In this document: positions 53,706 to 63,001 of the stretch, piece after piece | Layout: every line of letters starts with the position of its first letter | Numbering within the stretch: position 1 is the first letter of the stretch | DNA from: Haloarcula argentinensis DSM 12282 | GTDB lineage: Archaea > Halobacteriota > Halobacteria > Halobacteriales > Haloarculaceae | Reading direction: 5' to 3' | Length of the DNA: 64,000 nucleotides | Assembly: GCA_000336895.1 (NCBI GenBank) | Contig: AOLX01000017.1 | Span: forward strand, 34,701-98,700 | Translations under genes and position numbers: made by a program | The notes under the pieces: model-generated | The model's database searches: none | The model's input: only the letters and a program-made list of their open reading frames with translations | What the model was told of the DNA's origin: nothing

Positions 53706-55216
53706 GGCCGGCCACGGTCGACGATAGCGATGTCCGTCTCCACGTCCTCCAGCCGTTCGAACGTCGGCGGGGAGATGAACCGCGACGCCTTGCTCCGGTC
53801 ACGGCTTGCTCCGATCATGACGAGGTCGTATTGCGATGCAGTATCGGATAGGAACGTCTGGATGCTTGTCCGTGGAACCCTCGTCTCGAACGCGCCCTCG
53901 TACGGTTCGATGAGGTCCGCAAGCATCTCTTCAGCCCGGCGGCGGTCCCCACGGGAGCCGATACAGGTCGCGACAGCGACCCGCCCGCTTCGGCCGGCCA
54001 GTCGCGTGGCGAAGTCGACCATGTTGTGGGCCACGTCGCTGACAGACCGCACCGGGACGATGACCTGTTTCCAGCGGGTCCGGTCGCTCCGGGACCGATG
54101 GACGACGATGTCGCTCTGACTGCGAAACAGCCGCTGTAGATACGGCGTCAGCGCCCCATGTTGGCTCTCGTAGGGTGCGACGATGAGGTCGCAGTTGGTT
54201 TCGGCCGCGGTTTGCAGCGTCGTCTTGGCCGGCGAGCCATCGTCGCTCGCAACGACGACCTGACAGGAGACGCCCGTTCGCGTCTCGATCCGGTCGGCGT
54301 GGGTCTCCAGCCAGTCGACTTCCGCTTCGAGGTCGGTCTTGTCGGGCGACATCCCCGCAGTGGCCGGGTCACCGCCATCCCCGACGAGGCGGGTCCGGGC
54401 CGATGGTGAGTCTGACCCGCTCTCCGACCGGATGTCCATTTGTATGGTGTCCCGCGTGAGGGCTTGCCGGGCCGTGGCGGTATCGCTGTCCGAAACCACG
54501 TCCAGCAGGACGACTTTGCCGGCCTCGTGGGCGGCCGCGAGTCGTGCGCCCAGCATCGCTGTCTGGCCCGCTGAGTCGCCGCGCATCGGGACGAGAACGT
54601 GGTCGTCACCGGACATCGACTCGTACAGGTACGTCGCTCGCTGCTCGTAGAACTGCTCGCGCCAGATGACAAAGAGGACTGCCACGAGTGTACTGGCGAG
54701 GAAGATGCTGGCAACGAACGTCGCCCGCTGGTTCGGTTCGACCAGCAGCGCCAGCAGGGCGGTAGAGTACGACGACGGCTCCTCGATGTCCAGCGGCCAG
54801 GTGACAACACCAGTCGCGAAAACGGCGAGGCCAGCACCGAGCGCGTTGACGCCGAACTGTCCGCCCGCGGCTGTGAGATAGCTGTTCGAGACAGCAAGCG
54901 CCCCCAGCCCACAGACCGCGCCGATAGTGAGTCCCGCGACGAACCGCTTCGGGTCAGAGTACTTGCTCGTCGGGTCGACGAACAGCGTGTACGACCCCGC
55001 AGCGAGCGGCGGAAACAGCAGGAAACTCAGTTGTGGGACGGCGTTCGCGAGCGTCGTCACCAGCACGATGGCGAGCGGGACGAACACCAGCATAGAGAGG
55101 TGGACGAGGTTTTTGGTCACCTCGGCCCAGCGTCTGAAGTCCTGTAGTTCACGGCGCTCAACCCGCCGGAGCCGTCTGACCGCCGCGCGGAGGCGTTTCC
55201 GGAACTGGTCGAGCAT
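53702..55216 (-). CDS. HPP-type membrane protein fused to UspA domains
   Basis: A 504-residue protein. Residues 30-185 hold five hydrophobic segments of the HPP family (LLFPPLAAGSYTLFVDPTSKYSDPKRFVAGLTIGA and IEEPSSYSTALLALL), which in plants and cyanobacteria act as nitrite or other anion transporters of membranes. Residues 200-500 are two Usp-like domains (VLVPMRGDSAGQTAMLGARLAAAH and QVIVPVRSVSDVAHNMVDFATRL). Fusions of HPP with Usp are a haloarchaeal feature. It is tail-to-tail with the channel gene, overlapping by 4 bases. Confidence 0.85.
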   Translation of the reverse strand: MLDQFRKRLRAAVRRLRRVERRELQDFRRWAEVTKNLVHLSMLVFVPLAIVLVTTLANAVPQLSFLLFPPLAAGSYTLFVDPTSKYSDPKRFVAGLTIGAVCGLGALAVSNSYLTAAGGQFGVNALGAGLAVFATGVVTWPLDIEEPSSYSTALLALLVEPNQRATFVASIFLASTLVAVLFVIWREQFYEQRATYLYESMSGDDHVLVPMRGDSAGQTAMLGARLAAAHEAGKVVLLDVVSDSDTATARQALTRDTIQMDIRSESGSDSPSARTRLVGDGGDPATAGMSPDKTDLEAEVDWLETHADRIETRTGVSCQVVVASDDGSPAKTTLQTAAETNCDLIVAPYESQHGALTPYLQRLFRSQSDIVVHRSRSDRTRWKQVIVPVRSVSDVAHNMVDFATRLAGRSGRVAVATCIGSRGDRRRAEEMLADLIEPYEGAFETRVPRTSIQTFLSDTASQYDLVMIGASRDRSKASRFISPPTFERLEDVETDIAIVDRGRP

Positions 55217-55331
55217 ACAGTTTCCCACGGGAGAACGTCTGTTAAGCCCTCCGCCGGGAAGCGGCGCGGCCGGCCGCTCATGCGGGTCCGATAGCCCAGA
55301 CGGCGCTCGCAGAATCCAGCAGTTCCGACGC

Positions 55332-56057
55332 CTACAGCGACGTGGTCGCCGTCAGGCTGATCTCGATGGCGCGCTCGACGTTGTTCTTGGCTTTTTCCGG
55401 GAGTTCCTCGTCCTCGGTTTCGCCCTTCTGTGTCCCTTCGACGAGGTTCCCGTCGACGGTACAGATAGCGCCCGAGCGCAGGCCCTTACGTCGACACAGG
55501 GAGAACAGTGCGGCGGCCTCCATCTCGACGGCCAGCAGGCCGGCGGCCTCCCAGTCGTTGATGTACTCGTCCGTCTCGGCGTAGAAGGCGTCGTCCGTGG
55601 CGATGGGGCCGACGTGAACGTCTTCGTCGTTCGCCTCGGCGGCGTCGACCAGCGACGAGAGCACATCGTAGTCGGGGACGGCCGGGACGGACTTGGATTC
55701 GTAGCGCTGGGACGTTCCCTCGTCCTTGGCAGCGCCGTTGGCGACGACCATGTCCCCGATTTCGATGCCTTCCTGAAGCGCACCGGTCGTTCCGACGCGG
55801 ATGAGCGTCTCGACGCCGACCGCCTCCAGTTCCTCGACGGCGATGGCCGTCGACGGCGACCCGATACCGGTCGAACAGATCGTCAGTTCGCGGCCGTCGT
55901 AGGTCGCGTTGACGAGTTTGTACTCGCGGTTCTCCGCGACGACCTCGTGGTCGTCACAGAGACCGGCGATGCGGTCGACGCGGCCGGGGTCGCCCGGCAC
56001 GAGCGCGATGTCTGTCAGGTCACCCGGTTCGACGAGTAGATGCGGTTGTTTCGCCAT
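55332..56057 (-). CDS. udp: Nucleoside (uridine-type) phosphorylase
   Basis: A 241-residue PNP/UDP-family enzyme that splits nucleosides with phosphate into base and ribose-1-phosphate. Blocks: VPGDPGRVDRIA (phosphate binding), STGIGSPSTAIAVEEL, RVGTTGALQ, and AVEMEAAALFSLCRRKG (ribose-binding Met-Glu). These fit the uridine phosphorylase branch; purine substrates are possible. The ATG at 56057 is used. Works with deoC downstream in nucleoside catabolism. Confidence 0.9.
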   Translation of the reverse strand: MAKQPHLLVEPGDLTDIALVPGDPGRVDRIAGLCDDHEVVAENREYKLVNATYDGRELTICSTGIGSPSTAIAVEELEAVGVETLIRVGTTGALQEGIEIGDMVVANGAAKDEGTSQRYESKSVPAVPDYDVLSSLVDAAEANDEDVHVGPIATDDAFYAETDEYINDWEAAGLLAVEMEAAALFSLCRRKGLRSGAICTVDGNLVEGTQKGETEDEELPEKAKNNVERAIEISLTATTSL

Positions 56058-56143
56058 ACAGGCCAGTCGCACGGAACTATTTAGTAGTCAGTGGATTCCC
56101 GTCGGTCACAACAGTGAGGTAGGACGGCCGCGAGGGAGGACGT

Positions 56144-56365
56144 ATGGCAGACGATATCTCGCTGTTCGACAGGCGGATGCGAGGGCCGGCGGGTATCGCT
56201 CTCGCCGCCGGAGTCGTCCTCGGACTGTTGACCGGCTACACCGTCGGCGCGGGAACGCCGGACGGCCCCTCGTGGACCCTCGTCGTCCCGTTCGCACTGC
56301 TCGCCAGCGTCTTCCTGTATCTCGGGGCCTACAGAAACCTCTCGAAGCGGGTCGAGGATACGTAG
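56144..56365 (+). CDS. Small membrane protein, 73 residues
   Basis: Two hydrophobic segments (about 15-33 and 44-62) with a Gly/Thr loop, an acidic N-terminus (MADDISLFDRRMRG) and a basic/acidic end (RNLSKRVEDT). No family named. It is convergent with the membrane gene at 56367, one base apart. Confidence 0.6.
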   Translation: MADDISLFDRRMRGPAGIALAAGVVLGLLTGYTVGAGTPDGPSWTLVVPFALLASVFLYLGAYRNLSKRVEDT

Positions 56366-56366
56366 C

Positions 56367-56876
56367 TCACAGCCAGGTGACGAGCACCGGGACGAACAGC
56401 GCGAGCGCCGTCCCGAAGATGAACGCCGTGAGTGCCCACTGTCGGATGATCTCGTCAGCGTCGGCCCGGACGCTACCGCCGAAGCGAGGCATGGCGATCC
56501 GAGCGAAGAAGTAGTAGATGAACGCGGAGATGCCTGCAATACCGACGATATGGGGTATCAGCGGGACACCGTTGAGCGAGACCGCCGTCGGGAGCACAAA
56601 CGAAAGGCCAGCGACGACCGCGCTGTACAGCAGCGCCGCGACGAGGGCGGTGCCGTGATGGACAGCGACGGCGAGGGGGCGGCTCACTGCGGCCGGGTCG
56701 GCACGAGTGAGGCCGGCCGCGGCGACGTGTGCCGGCAGATACCCCTGATCCTGTGTCACCATCGGGATATTCAACAGCAGACCGACGACCGCACCGGCGA
56801 CGACACAGACGAACGCCCACTGCGCGATGGGGTAGTCAAGCACGTATCGTCCCTCGTTCGCAGTGCCAATGAGCAT
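56367..56876 (-). CDS. Haloarchaeal membrane protein, four to five TM segments
   Basis: A 169-residue protein with hydrophobic segments near residues 18-38, 72-95, 105-122 and 145-168. Blocks HHGTALVAALLYSAVVAGLSF and PHIVGIAGISAFIYYFFARI are conserved-looking but I know no family name. Could be an integral membrane protein of unknown role. Convergent with the 73-residue protein. Confidence 0.6.
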   Translation of the reverse strand: MLIGTANEGRYVLDYPIAQWAFVCVVAGAVVGLLLNIPMVTQDQGYLPAHVAAAGLTRADPAAVSRPLAVAVHHGTALVAALLYSAVVAGLSFVLPTAVSLNGVPLIPHIVGIAGISAFIYYFFARIAMPRFGGSVRADADEIIRQWALTAFIFGTALALFVPVLVTWL

Positions 56877-57121
56877 TGTGTCATGAGACCAGCGCGGCGC
56901 AGCGACGGCAGCTCAGGACAGGGGGTCCGGGGCCAAGACGGCCTGCCGTCAGCATATTTGTTCCGCATGTACCACCGAGTGCCAGCAGGCCTGTTTCAGC
57001 GTCCGCAACTGTGGCGTCTCAATATAACCAGATACAGCCGCCCTCAGCAGTCGATTCACTCAATATAGTACACCACGATGATATATATGTAGTCGTGTAG
57101 AAAAGTGACACAAGTTATATC

Positions 57122-57535
57122 ATGACACAGCAGCGCTACCAGAACGGAAAGCAGGTGATCAAACGCTGGGACGATGTTTTCAAGGCCGTTACGGCCGAAC
57201 CGCGGCGACAGCTCATTCTCTCGTTGTCGGACGCCCACCCCGACGAGACAGTCCCACTCCCCGAAAGTGCGGTAAACCCCAACGTCCCGCGCGACCCGGC
57301 GGTCCTTCGGCAGAAACTGTACCACTGTCACCTGCCGATGCTGTCCGACCACGAGTTCATTACGTGGGATACAGAGCCACTGGTCGCCGGTCGCGGACCA
57401 CGGTTCGAAGAGGTGGCCATCGTGTTCGAATCGCTACAGTCCAGCGCGACGGACGTTCCGGATTCGCTCGTGTTCGGGTGTCAGCGACTCGAACAGGAAC
57501 GGCAGGATGGATTCGACGATCCGGTTGCAGAGTAG
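57122..57535 (+). CDS. DUF7344-type winged-helix-like regulator
   Basis: A 137-residue haloarchaeal protein. The pattern VIKRWDDVFKAVTAEPRRQLILSLSDA... then VLRQKLYHCHLPMLSDHEFITWD matches the winged-helix-like family labelled DUF7344, thought to bind DNA; the middle HLPMLSDHEFI is the hallmark. It is 6 bases from the convergent DUF63 gene. The ATG at 57122 follows an AT-rich tract that can serve as its promoter. Targets unknown. Confidence 0.75.
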   Translation: MTQQRYQNGKQVIKRWDDVFKAVTAEPRRQLILSLSDAHPDETVPLPESAVNPNVPRDPAVLRQKLYHCHLPMLSDHEFITWDTEPLVAGRGPRFEEVAIVFESLQSSATDVPDSLVFGCQRLEQERQDGFDDPVAE

Positions 57536-57541
57536 CCGTCT

Positions 57542-58378
57542 TCAGACCGGGCTAAACAGGAACAGGACAATATTGTTCGTGGCCGGACCGATTCCGACAG
57601 CGGTCACGAGCGCGAGCAGCAGGCTGGCTTCTGCGGGATCTTCTTCGAGGTAGTCGTCCAGCAGAAAGACGACCGCAACCGCCACGAGCAGTTTGACAAA
57701 CACGAACAGCCAGCCTTTGCCAAGATACGAAGCCGTCGGGAGCGTCCCGGCAAACTCCATAATTCGGGCCGGGATCGGTGTCCGCTCCGTGATGCCGATG
57801 ACATCAGCGCCAACCGCCGTCGAGACGCCGTCGAGCATATGCGCGAACACGACCGTCGGGGCCGCATAGCGCATTCGAACCACGACTGGCGTCCGCCACA
57901 GCGCGACCGCAAGCACCGTCACCGCCGTGACGACAGCTGCGACAACGACAGCGACGGTGGGCCAGATGAGCCCCAGTAGGCCGGATTCCAGTGCCATCAC
58001 GACGGCGATAACGAGCAACACGGTCAGGAGTCCGATGCCGATGTACCCCAGATTGCGCGATATCGTCTCGCTGTGGCCGCGCCGGACACTGAACAGCGTC
58101 AGCGTGATCCAGACGACACCCAGCGTGACGAACGTCGTCAGGTACACCGCCGGTGCGCCGAACAGCGGTGCGACCACGGGCCTGTACGCTGCAATCGGCG
58201 GCTGGTGGAACGCGTGGAGCGCGCCGCCAAGTGCCATCCACGGCGTCAAGGCGACCACGGTCCGCTGGTCGATCGGTGGTTCGAGGGCGTACAACAGCGC
58301 CGTCACCACGAGTGTGCCCGCAAGCAGCGCCACAGTGTACTCAAGCGGCGGGAGCGCTAACCCCGAAGGCAGTACCAT
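57542..58378 (-). CDS. DUF63 membrane protein
   Basis: A 278-residue archaeal membrane protein with eight hydrophobic segments. Blocks [33 protein letters not shown] and [14 protein letters not shown] define DUF63. The conserved His and Asp in membrane segments suggest an intramembrane enzyme or transporter, but no activity is known. The ATG at 58378 is the family-like start. Divergent from deoC. Confidence 0.85.
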   Translation of the reverse strand: MVLPSGLALPPLEYTVALLAGTLVVTALLYALEPPIDQRTVVALTPWMALGGALHAFHQPPIAAYRPVVAPLFGAPAVYLTTFVTLGVVWITLTLFSVRRGHSETISRNLGYIGIGLLTVLLVIAVVMALESGLLGLIWPTVAVVVAAVVTAVTVLAVALWRTPVVVRMRYAAPTVVFAHMLDGVSTAVGADVIGITERTPIPARIMEFAGTLPTASYLGKGWLFVFVKLLVAVAVVFLLDDYLEEDPAEASLLLALVTAVGIGPATNNIVLFLFSPV

Positions 58379-58531
58379 GTCCCTCACGCCGACGCCTACG
58401 AGGGAAAACCTTCCGAACGAGACCGAGGGAGGGCACATCGGCACGAGCGACGACCGTCGGACAGGGAGATAGTAGCCCCCACCGTTTGCCGCCCGCCGTC
58501 TTTACGTAGGCACCGCGTGTCACCCCGCGGT

Positions 58532-59227
58532 ATGGACGACATACCAGACCGCATCGAACATACGGTCCTCGGACCGACGACGACACCGGACGACGTACGA
58601 GCCTGCCTCGACGAGGCGCTGCAGTACGGGATGCGGGCGTGCATTCCACCGTGTTACCTCCCGCTGGCGACGGAGTACGCGAACGTCCCGCTCACGGCGG
58701 TCATCGACTTTCCCCACGGCCAGGGGCAGACCGACAGCGTCTGCCAGGCGGCTAAGCTGGCCTGGGACGCCGGAGCCGACGAACTGGATATGGTGTGCAA
58801 CGTGGGCTTGCTCAAAGCCGGCGAGGACGACGCCGTCCGGGACCACATCACTGAAGTCGTCGCCAGCGTCCCAGTTCCCGTGAAGGTCATCGTCGAAGCG
58901 CCGCTGCTCTCCGACGACGAACTCGAACGGGTCGGACAGATCGTCGCAGACGCCGACGCCGCGTACCTCAAGACGGCGACGGGGTTCAGCGAGGGCGGCG
59001 CAACGGTCCACGACGTGGAGATCCTCAGCAAGTACCTCCCGGTGAAAGCCAGCGGCGGTGTCGGGTCGTGGGCCGACGCCGAGGCGATGTTCGAGGCTGG
59101 AGCCGAGCGGATCGGTGCGTCGAGCGGCGATACCATCGTTCGGGAGTGGCAGGCCGCGACGGAAGGCGAGACTCCAACCGAACCGGAGACAGATCGGGAC
59201 GACGCGGATACAGATAACGGCTACTGA
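58532..59227 (+). CDS. deoC: Deoxyribose-phosphate aldolase
   Basis: A 231-residue class I aldolase that splits 2-deoxyribose-5-phosphate to glyceraldehyde-3-phosphate and acetaldehyde. The Schiff-base Lys is in [15 protein letters not shown], the second Lys in [10 protein letters not shown], and the acidic set in ELDMVCNVG. The C-terminal 30 residues are a Thr/Glu/Asp tail beyond the barrel. With the nucleoside phosphorylase it allows use of DNA nucleosides, which are abundant in brines. Confidence 0.95.
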   Translation: MDDIPDRIEHTVLGPTTTPDDVRACLDEALQYGMRACIPPCYLPLATEYANVPLTAVIDFPHGQGQTDSVCQAAKLAWDAGADELDMVCNVGLLKAGEDDAVRDHITEVVASVPVPVKVIVEAPLLSDDELERVGQIVADADAAYLKTATGFSEGGATVHDVEILSKYLPVKASGGVGSWADAEAMFEAGAERIGASSGDTIVREWQAATEGETPTEPETDRDDADTDNGY

Positions 59228-59277
59228 CCGGTCCAATCCGTCGCCCTTTTGCCGTCCTGGCGATAGTATCTGAATGA

Positions 59278-60561
59278 ATGGCCCGGTATCACATCGAGAC
59301 GTACGGGTGCACCTCGAACAGAGGTGAAACCCAGCAGATCGAGCAGGCGCTCCGGGAGGGCGGGCACCACCCCGCCGACGGCCCGGAGTCCGCCGACGTG
59401 GCGATACTCAACACCTGCACGGTGCTTGAGAAGACCGAACGCAACATGCTCGCACGGGCCAAAGAACTCGACAACGAAACGCCGGCCGACCTCGTCATCA
59501 CGGGCTGTATGGCGCTCGCACAGGGCGAGGAGTTCCAGAGCGCCGACATCGACGCCGAGGTGCTTCACTGGGACGACGTCCCGCAGTACGTCCTCAACGG
59601 CGAGTGCCCGACGATCACGCCGGACACCGAAACGGTGCTCAACGGCGTCATCGGCATCCTCCCCATCGCCCGGGGCTGTATGTCAGACTGCTCCTACTGC
59701 ATCACCAAGCAGGCGACCGGGCGGATCGAATCACCCTCAGTCGAGGAAAACGTCGAGAAGGCTCGCGCGCTCGTCCACGCCGGCGCAAAAGAAATCCGCA
59801 TCACCGGCCAGGACACCGGCGTCTACGGCTGGGACACGAACCAGGGGACGAGCCTCCTGCCGGAGCTACTCGACCGCATCTGCTCCGACATCGACGGCGA
59901 CTTCCGTGTGCGTGTCGGCATGGCGAACCCGAAGGGCCTCCACGGCGTTCGCGAGGAACTCGCGGCGGTGTTCGCCGAGCACGACGAACTGTACAACTTC
60001 ATCCACGCGCCGGTCCAGTCCGGCAGCGACGACGTGCTGGCCGACATGCGCCGGCAACACGCCGTCTCTGAGTATCTGGAGGTCGTCGAGACGCTGGACG
60101 ACCACCTAGACTACTGGACGCTATCGACGGACTTCATCGTCGGCTTCCCGACCGAGGAGCCGGCCGATCACGAGCAATCGATGGCGCTGCTGCGCGAGAC
60201 CCGCCCCGAGAAGATCAACGTCACGCGCTTCTCGAAGCGACCCGGTACCGACGCCGCTGACATGAAGGGACTGGGCGGCCAGACGAAGAAGGACCGCTCG
60301 AAGGAGATGAGCGAGGCGAAGATGGAACTGATGGCCGAGGCTTACGAGGAGATGGTGGGCCGCACGTCTTCGGTCCTGCTCGTCGAGGACGGCACCGACG
60401 AGTCGCTGGTGGGCTACGACGAGGCCTACCGGCAGGTCGTCATCGCCGACGCACAGGAGCGCGGCCTCGAAATCGGCGACACGGTCGAGGTGGCGATCAC
60501 GAGCCACAACACCGTGTACGCCTTTGGCGAGCCGGTCGAGCGAGCGCAGGTAGCGGACTGA
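59278..60561 (+). CDS. tRNA threonylcarbamoyladenosine methylthiotransferase (e-MtaB/CDKAL1 type)
   Basis: A 427-residue radical SAM methylthiotransferase: the N-terminal UPF0004 domain with three cysteines (TYGCTSNRGE, LNTCTVLEKTE, TGCMALAQ), the radical SAM core with CMSDCSYC, and a C-terminal TRAM domain (SVLLVEDG...VEVAITSHNTVYAFGEPV). It adds methylthio to t6A37 of tRNAs for ANN codons. The archaeal type is close to human CDKAL1. A TATA-like tract lies before the ATG. It is next to deoC by 50 bases, probably unrelated in role. Confidence 0.93.
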   Translation: MARYHIETYGCTSNRGETQQIEQALREGGHHPADGPESADVAILNTCTVLEKTERNMLARAKELDNETPADLVITGCMALAQGEEFQSADIDAEVLHWDDVPQYVLNGECPTITPDTETVLNGVIGILPIARGCMSDCSYCITKQATGRIESPSVEENVEKARALVHAGAKEIRITGQDTGVYGWDTNQGTSLLPELLDRICSDIDGDFRVRVGMANPKGLHGVREELAAVFAEHDELYNFIHAPVQSGSDDVLADMRRQHAVSEYLEVVETLDDHLDYWTLSTDFIVGFPTEEPADHEQSMALLRETRPEKINVTRFSKRPGTDAADMKGLGGQTKKDRSKEMSEAKMELMAEAYEEMVGRTSSVLLVEDGTDESLVGYDEAYRQVVIADAQERGLEIGDTVEVAITSHNTVYAFGEPVERAQVAD

Positions 60562-60602
60562 CGGGTCGTCAGCTCACATTTTCAGTCAGAACGACCGGCC
60601 CC

Positions 60603-60989
60603 TCAGTCGCCGCTGTAGGCTTCGCGAAGGAACGTGACCGCTGCGCCGAACATCGCGAGGTTCCCGAAGAAAGCCAGGCGTTCGCCGCCCCGGTTGTCCG
60701 GGTCGGCGTTCCAGAAGTCGTGCATCGTCGGCGTGACGACGGCCAGAAACGTGGCGACCGCACCGGTCGAAATCCGGGGGAGCCGCCAGAACGCCGTCCC
60801 CAGCCCACCGACCAGCATCATTCCCGAGGCCAGCGGGGCCAGCAGGTCCGGCGCGGGGACGCCCGCGGACTCGGCGTACTCGATGGCGTCTTCCATGTCG
60901 CGGAAGTCCTCGGTGGCCTGCAGAGCCAGACCGAGACCGAACAACAGTCGTCCAAGCGCGAGCCAGCTACGTGATGAGTCGTCACCCAT
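60603..60989 (-). CDS. DoxX-like membrane protein
   Basis: A 128-residue protein with four hydrophobic segments: LALGRLLFGLGLALQA, the stretch around LLAPLASGMMLVGGLGTAFWRL, GAVATFLAVVTPTMHDFW and LAFFGNLAMFGAAVTFL. The arrangement and the HDFW motif resemble DoxX/DoxD-like proteins linked to oxidoreductase or sulfur metabolism. Function unknown. It lies 33 bases before the start codon of the CDF transporter on the same strand... read direction: both minus, with this gene downstream of the transporter. Confidence 0.75.
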   Translation of the reverse strand: MGDDSSRSWLALGRLLFGLGLALQATEDFRDMEDAIEYAESAGVPAPDLLAPLASGMMLVGGLGTAFWRLPRISTGAVATFLAVVTPTMHDFWNADPDNRGGERLAFFGNLAMFGAAVTFLREAYSGD

Positions 60990-61022
60990 ATGCTACGGCA
61001 TGGCACGGAAGCTACTAAAACG

Positions 61023-61937
61023 TCACTCCAGATCGGCAAGCCGCTCTACTTCTTCGTCGTCTTTCCACTCCCCCAGTTCCTTCGGGTCGACGTGGATGAA
61101 CGCGTCGTCGACCTCCGGAAGTTCCTCGATAGATTTGATGACCGCCGTCTCGATGTCGTGGGCCTCAAACAGCGTCAGGTCACCTTCAACCTCGATGTGG
61201 AGGCTCACGTCGATTTCGGGACCGACGTAGTGGGCGATGACATCGTGTGCGCCGCTGACCTTCGGGTGGTCAAGCGCACGGCGGAGAATCTCGCGGCGGA
61301 GGTCTTCCGGTGGTGCGCCGCCGACGAGATACGTGACGTTTTCTTGGACGACCTCAATGCCGGTGTAGATGATGCCGATGGCGACGACGAGTGCGGCCAG
61401 CGGGTCGGCGATGGGATAGCCGGCCATTGCACCGGCGACACCGACCAGCGCCGCGCCGGCGGTGAGGATGTCGTTGCGGTTGTCCTTCGCCGTCGCAATG
61501 AGCGCCGGGGAGTTCCGGTCCGTGCCCGCGCGGAGACAGTAGCGGTAGAGGGCGTACTTCGCGACGGCCGAGAACACGAGTACGAGTACAGCGGCTGGCC
61601 CCTGTGTCACCGAAATGTCTCCGGTCAATAGGGCAGTCCCGGCGTTCCAGAGGACGAACCCGCCAGCGGCGAAGATACCTGCGGCGACGAACAGCGAGAC
61701 GAACGGCTCGATGCGTTCGTGGCCGTGAGGGTGCTCGAAGTCCGGCGGGCGGGTCGTCAGATACAGCCCGGCGACGATGACCAGCGAGTAGGCGGTGTCG
61801 GCGGCGCTGTTGACCGCCTCAGACTGGACGGCGAAGCTTCCAGTGGTGAGCCAGACGCCGGCTTTCAGCAGCACGAGGAGAAGGTTGACGCCGAGAACGA
61901 GCAGGCCGACCCGCCTGAGCGTCGCGCGGCGTGACAT
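61023..61937 (-). CDS. CDF-family metal cation transporter
   Basis: A 304-residue transporter with six hydrophobic segments (1-200) and a C-terminal cytoplasmic ferredoxin-like domain (205-300). The metal site in TM2 is NSAADT, where Asn replaces the usual His or Asp of [HD]xxxD; TM5 has DNRNDILT with DxxxD intact, as in manganese-type CDF proteins. It exports Mn, Zn, Co or Fe in exchange for protons. The ATG at 61937 fits. It is co-oriented with the DoxX-like gene downstream. Confidence 0.88.
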   Translation of the reverse strand: MSRRATLRRVGLLVLGVNLLLVLLKAGVWLTTGSFAVQSEAVNSAADTAYSLVIVAGLYLTTRPPDFEHPHGHERIEPFVSLFVAAGIFAAGGFVLWNAGTALLTGDISVTQGPAAVLVLVFSAVAKYALYRYCLRAGTDRNSPALIATAKDNRNDILTAGAALVGVAGAMAGYPIADPLAALVVAIGIIYTGIEVVQENVTYLVGGAPPEDLRREILRRALDHPKVSGAHDVIAHYVGPEIDVSLHIEVEGDLTLFEAHDIETAVIKSIEELPEVDDAFIHVDPKELGEWKDDEEVERLADLE

Positions 61938-61983
61938 TGCTCCCCCGTTGTCGGGCCGCCGTCAAAGCCGCTTCGACACTGAC

Positions 61984-62871
61984 CTATCCCTGTGGCCGAG
62001 GCCGGGACGCGAAGGTTGCCTTCGTTGGTGAGAACGGATCATACACCGACTGGTGGCAGTTACAGTACACCTTGTCGGCGGCTTCGAACTTCGCGCTTCC
62101 AGGCGTCTTTTTGTACCCGGGATTACAGCAGAGGTGCGTACAGCGGTTCACCCATGCGATGAAATCCTCGGCAGTGGCCGCGTCTATGAATTCACGTATC
62201 TCACCGGTGAGGTCGGTGTACTCGTCTTCACCGGCGGCCATCTTCGAAACGGCGGGTGTCCGGAGTACCTGAATCTGAATCTCCTTGACGTCCTCGCCCT
62301 GTGAGCGCCAGGTCGCGACCGCTGGCTTGCCGAGACCGTCGCTACCGATGTCGTTTCCCCACGACTCGTAGTCCTCGAAGTGCTCGACACGGAGTTTATC
62401 GCCGTCGTTCAACTGTGATTGCCAGTCATACGTCGCCTTCGACCTGAGGAACCCATCTCGCTCGGGGTCTGGTTCGAGTCCCGCAGCGACTTCGAGCCCA
62501 CAGTACTGGAACCACTGCTGGGAGTACGTCAGACCGCCCAGTTCGCCCTTGGCGATACGGAAGGTATCACCGCCCGCTGTCTCTTCTGAGACGGACGGCC
62601 AGATGCCGCGGAGCGCGCCATCGGATATCTCCAGCGGGACGATCGGCATCGGTCGGTTCGCCGGGCCAGCGATGTTCCGGATGCCGACATAGGACACGGT
62701 ACCGCCACCGACGCCGCCTTGGTCGGTCGTTGCGTCGACTGCGAGGCCACCGACGGTTGTCACCCCCGACAGCGCACTGGCGCCGACCAGTCCTTTGACG
62801 AAGCGGCGGCGACCGGATGGAGCCGGGTACTTGTCACGCTGGCCGTGATTTGGAGGGCCTTCTTGGGTCAT
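61984..62871 (-). CDS. Tat-exported Rieske iron-sulfur protein
   Basis: A 295-residue Rieske protein. A twin-arginine signal (GRRRFVKGLVGASALSG) is near residues 28-50; the cluster ligands are in RCTHLCC (Cys-x-His) and VYCNCHQSVYDPF (Cys-x-x-His). The second cysteine pair CC and CNC suggest the disulfide of high-potential Rieske proteins. Members act as electron carriers of cytochrome bc-type complexes facing the outside. The cytochrome b partner is not adjacent, which is unusual. The ATG at 62871 is chosen over 62898. Confidence 0.9.
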   Translation of the reverse strand: MTQEGPPNHGQRDKYPAPSGRRRFVKGLVGASALSGVTTVGGLAVDATTDQGGVGGGTVSYVGIRNIAGPANRPMPIVPLEISDGALRGIWPSVSEETAGGDTFRIAKGELGGLTYSQQWFQYCGLEVAAGLEPDPERDGFLRSKATYDWQSQLNDGDKLRVEHFEDYESWGNDIGSDGLGKPAVATWRSQGEDVKEIQIQVLRTPAVSKMAAGEDEYTDLTGEIREFIDAATAEDFIAWVNRCTHLCCNPGYKKTPGSAKFEAADKVYCNCHQSVYDPFSPTKATFASRPRPQG

Positions 62872-63001
62872 GGGACCATACGACGGTTTGACGGCCACTG
62901 AAAAAGGCCCACCCGATGCTTTTCAGCTACCGGAAATCAGCTGTTTCACCACAGTTCCACCGGCGAAGACCGTAGCTTAGCTGGATGCCAGGACAGCCGA
63001 T

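Noticed and set aside
62966..62990. tRNA-like 5' half (CGTAGCTTAGCTGGAT)
   Set aside because: No 3' half follows; the next bases are the end of the HIT gene. It also does not pair with the T-arm-like piece at 40829, so no split tRNA.
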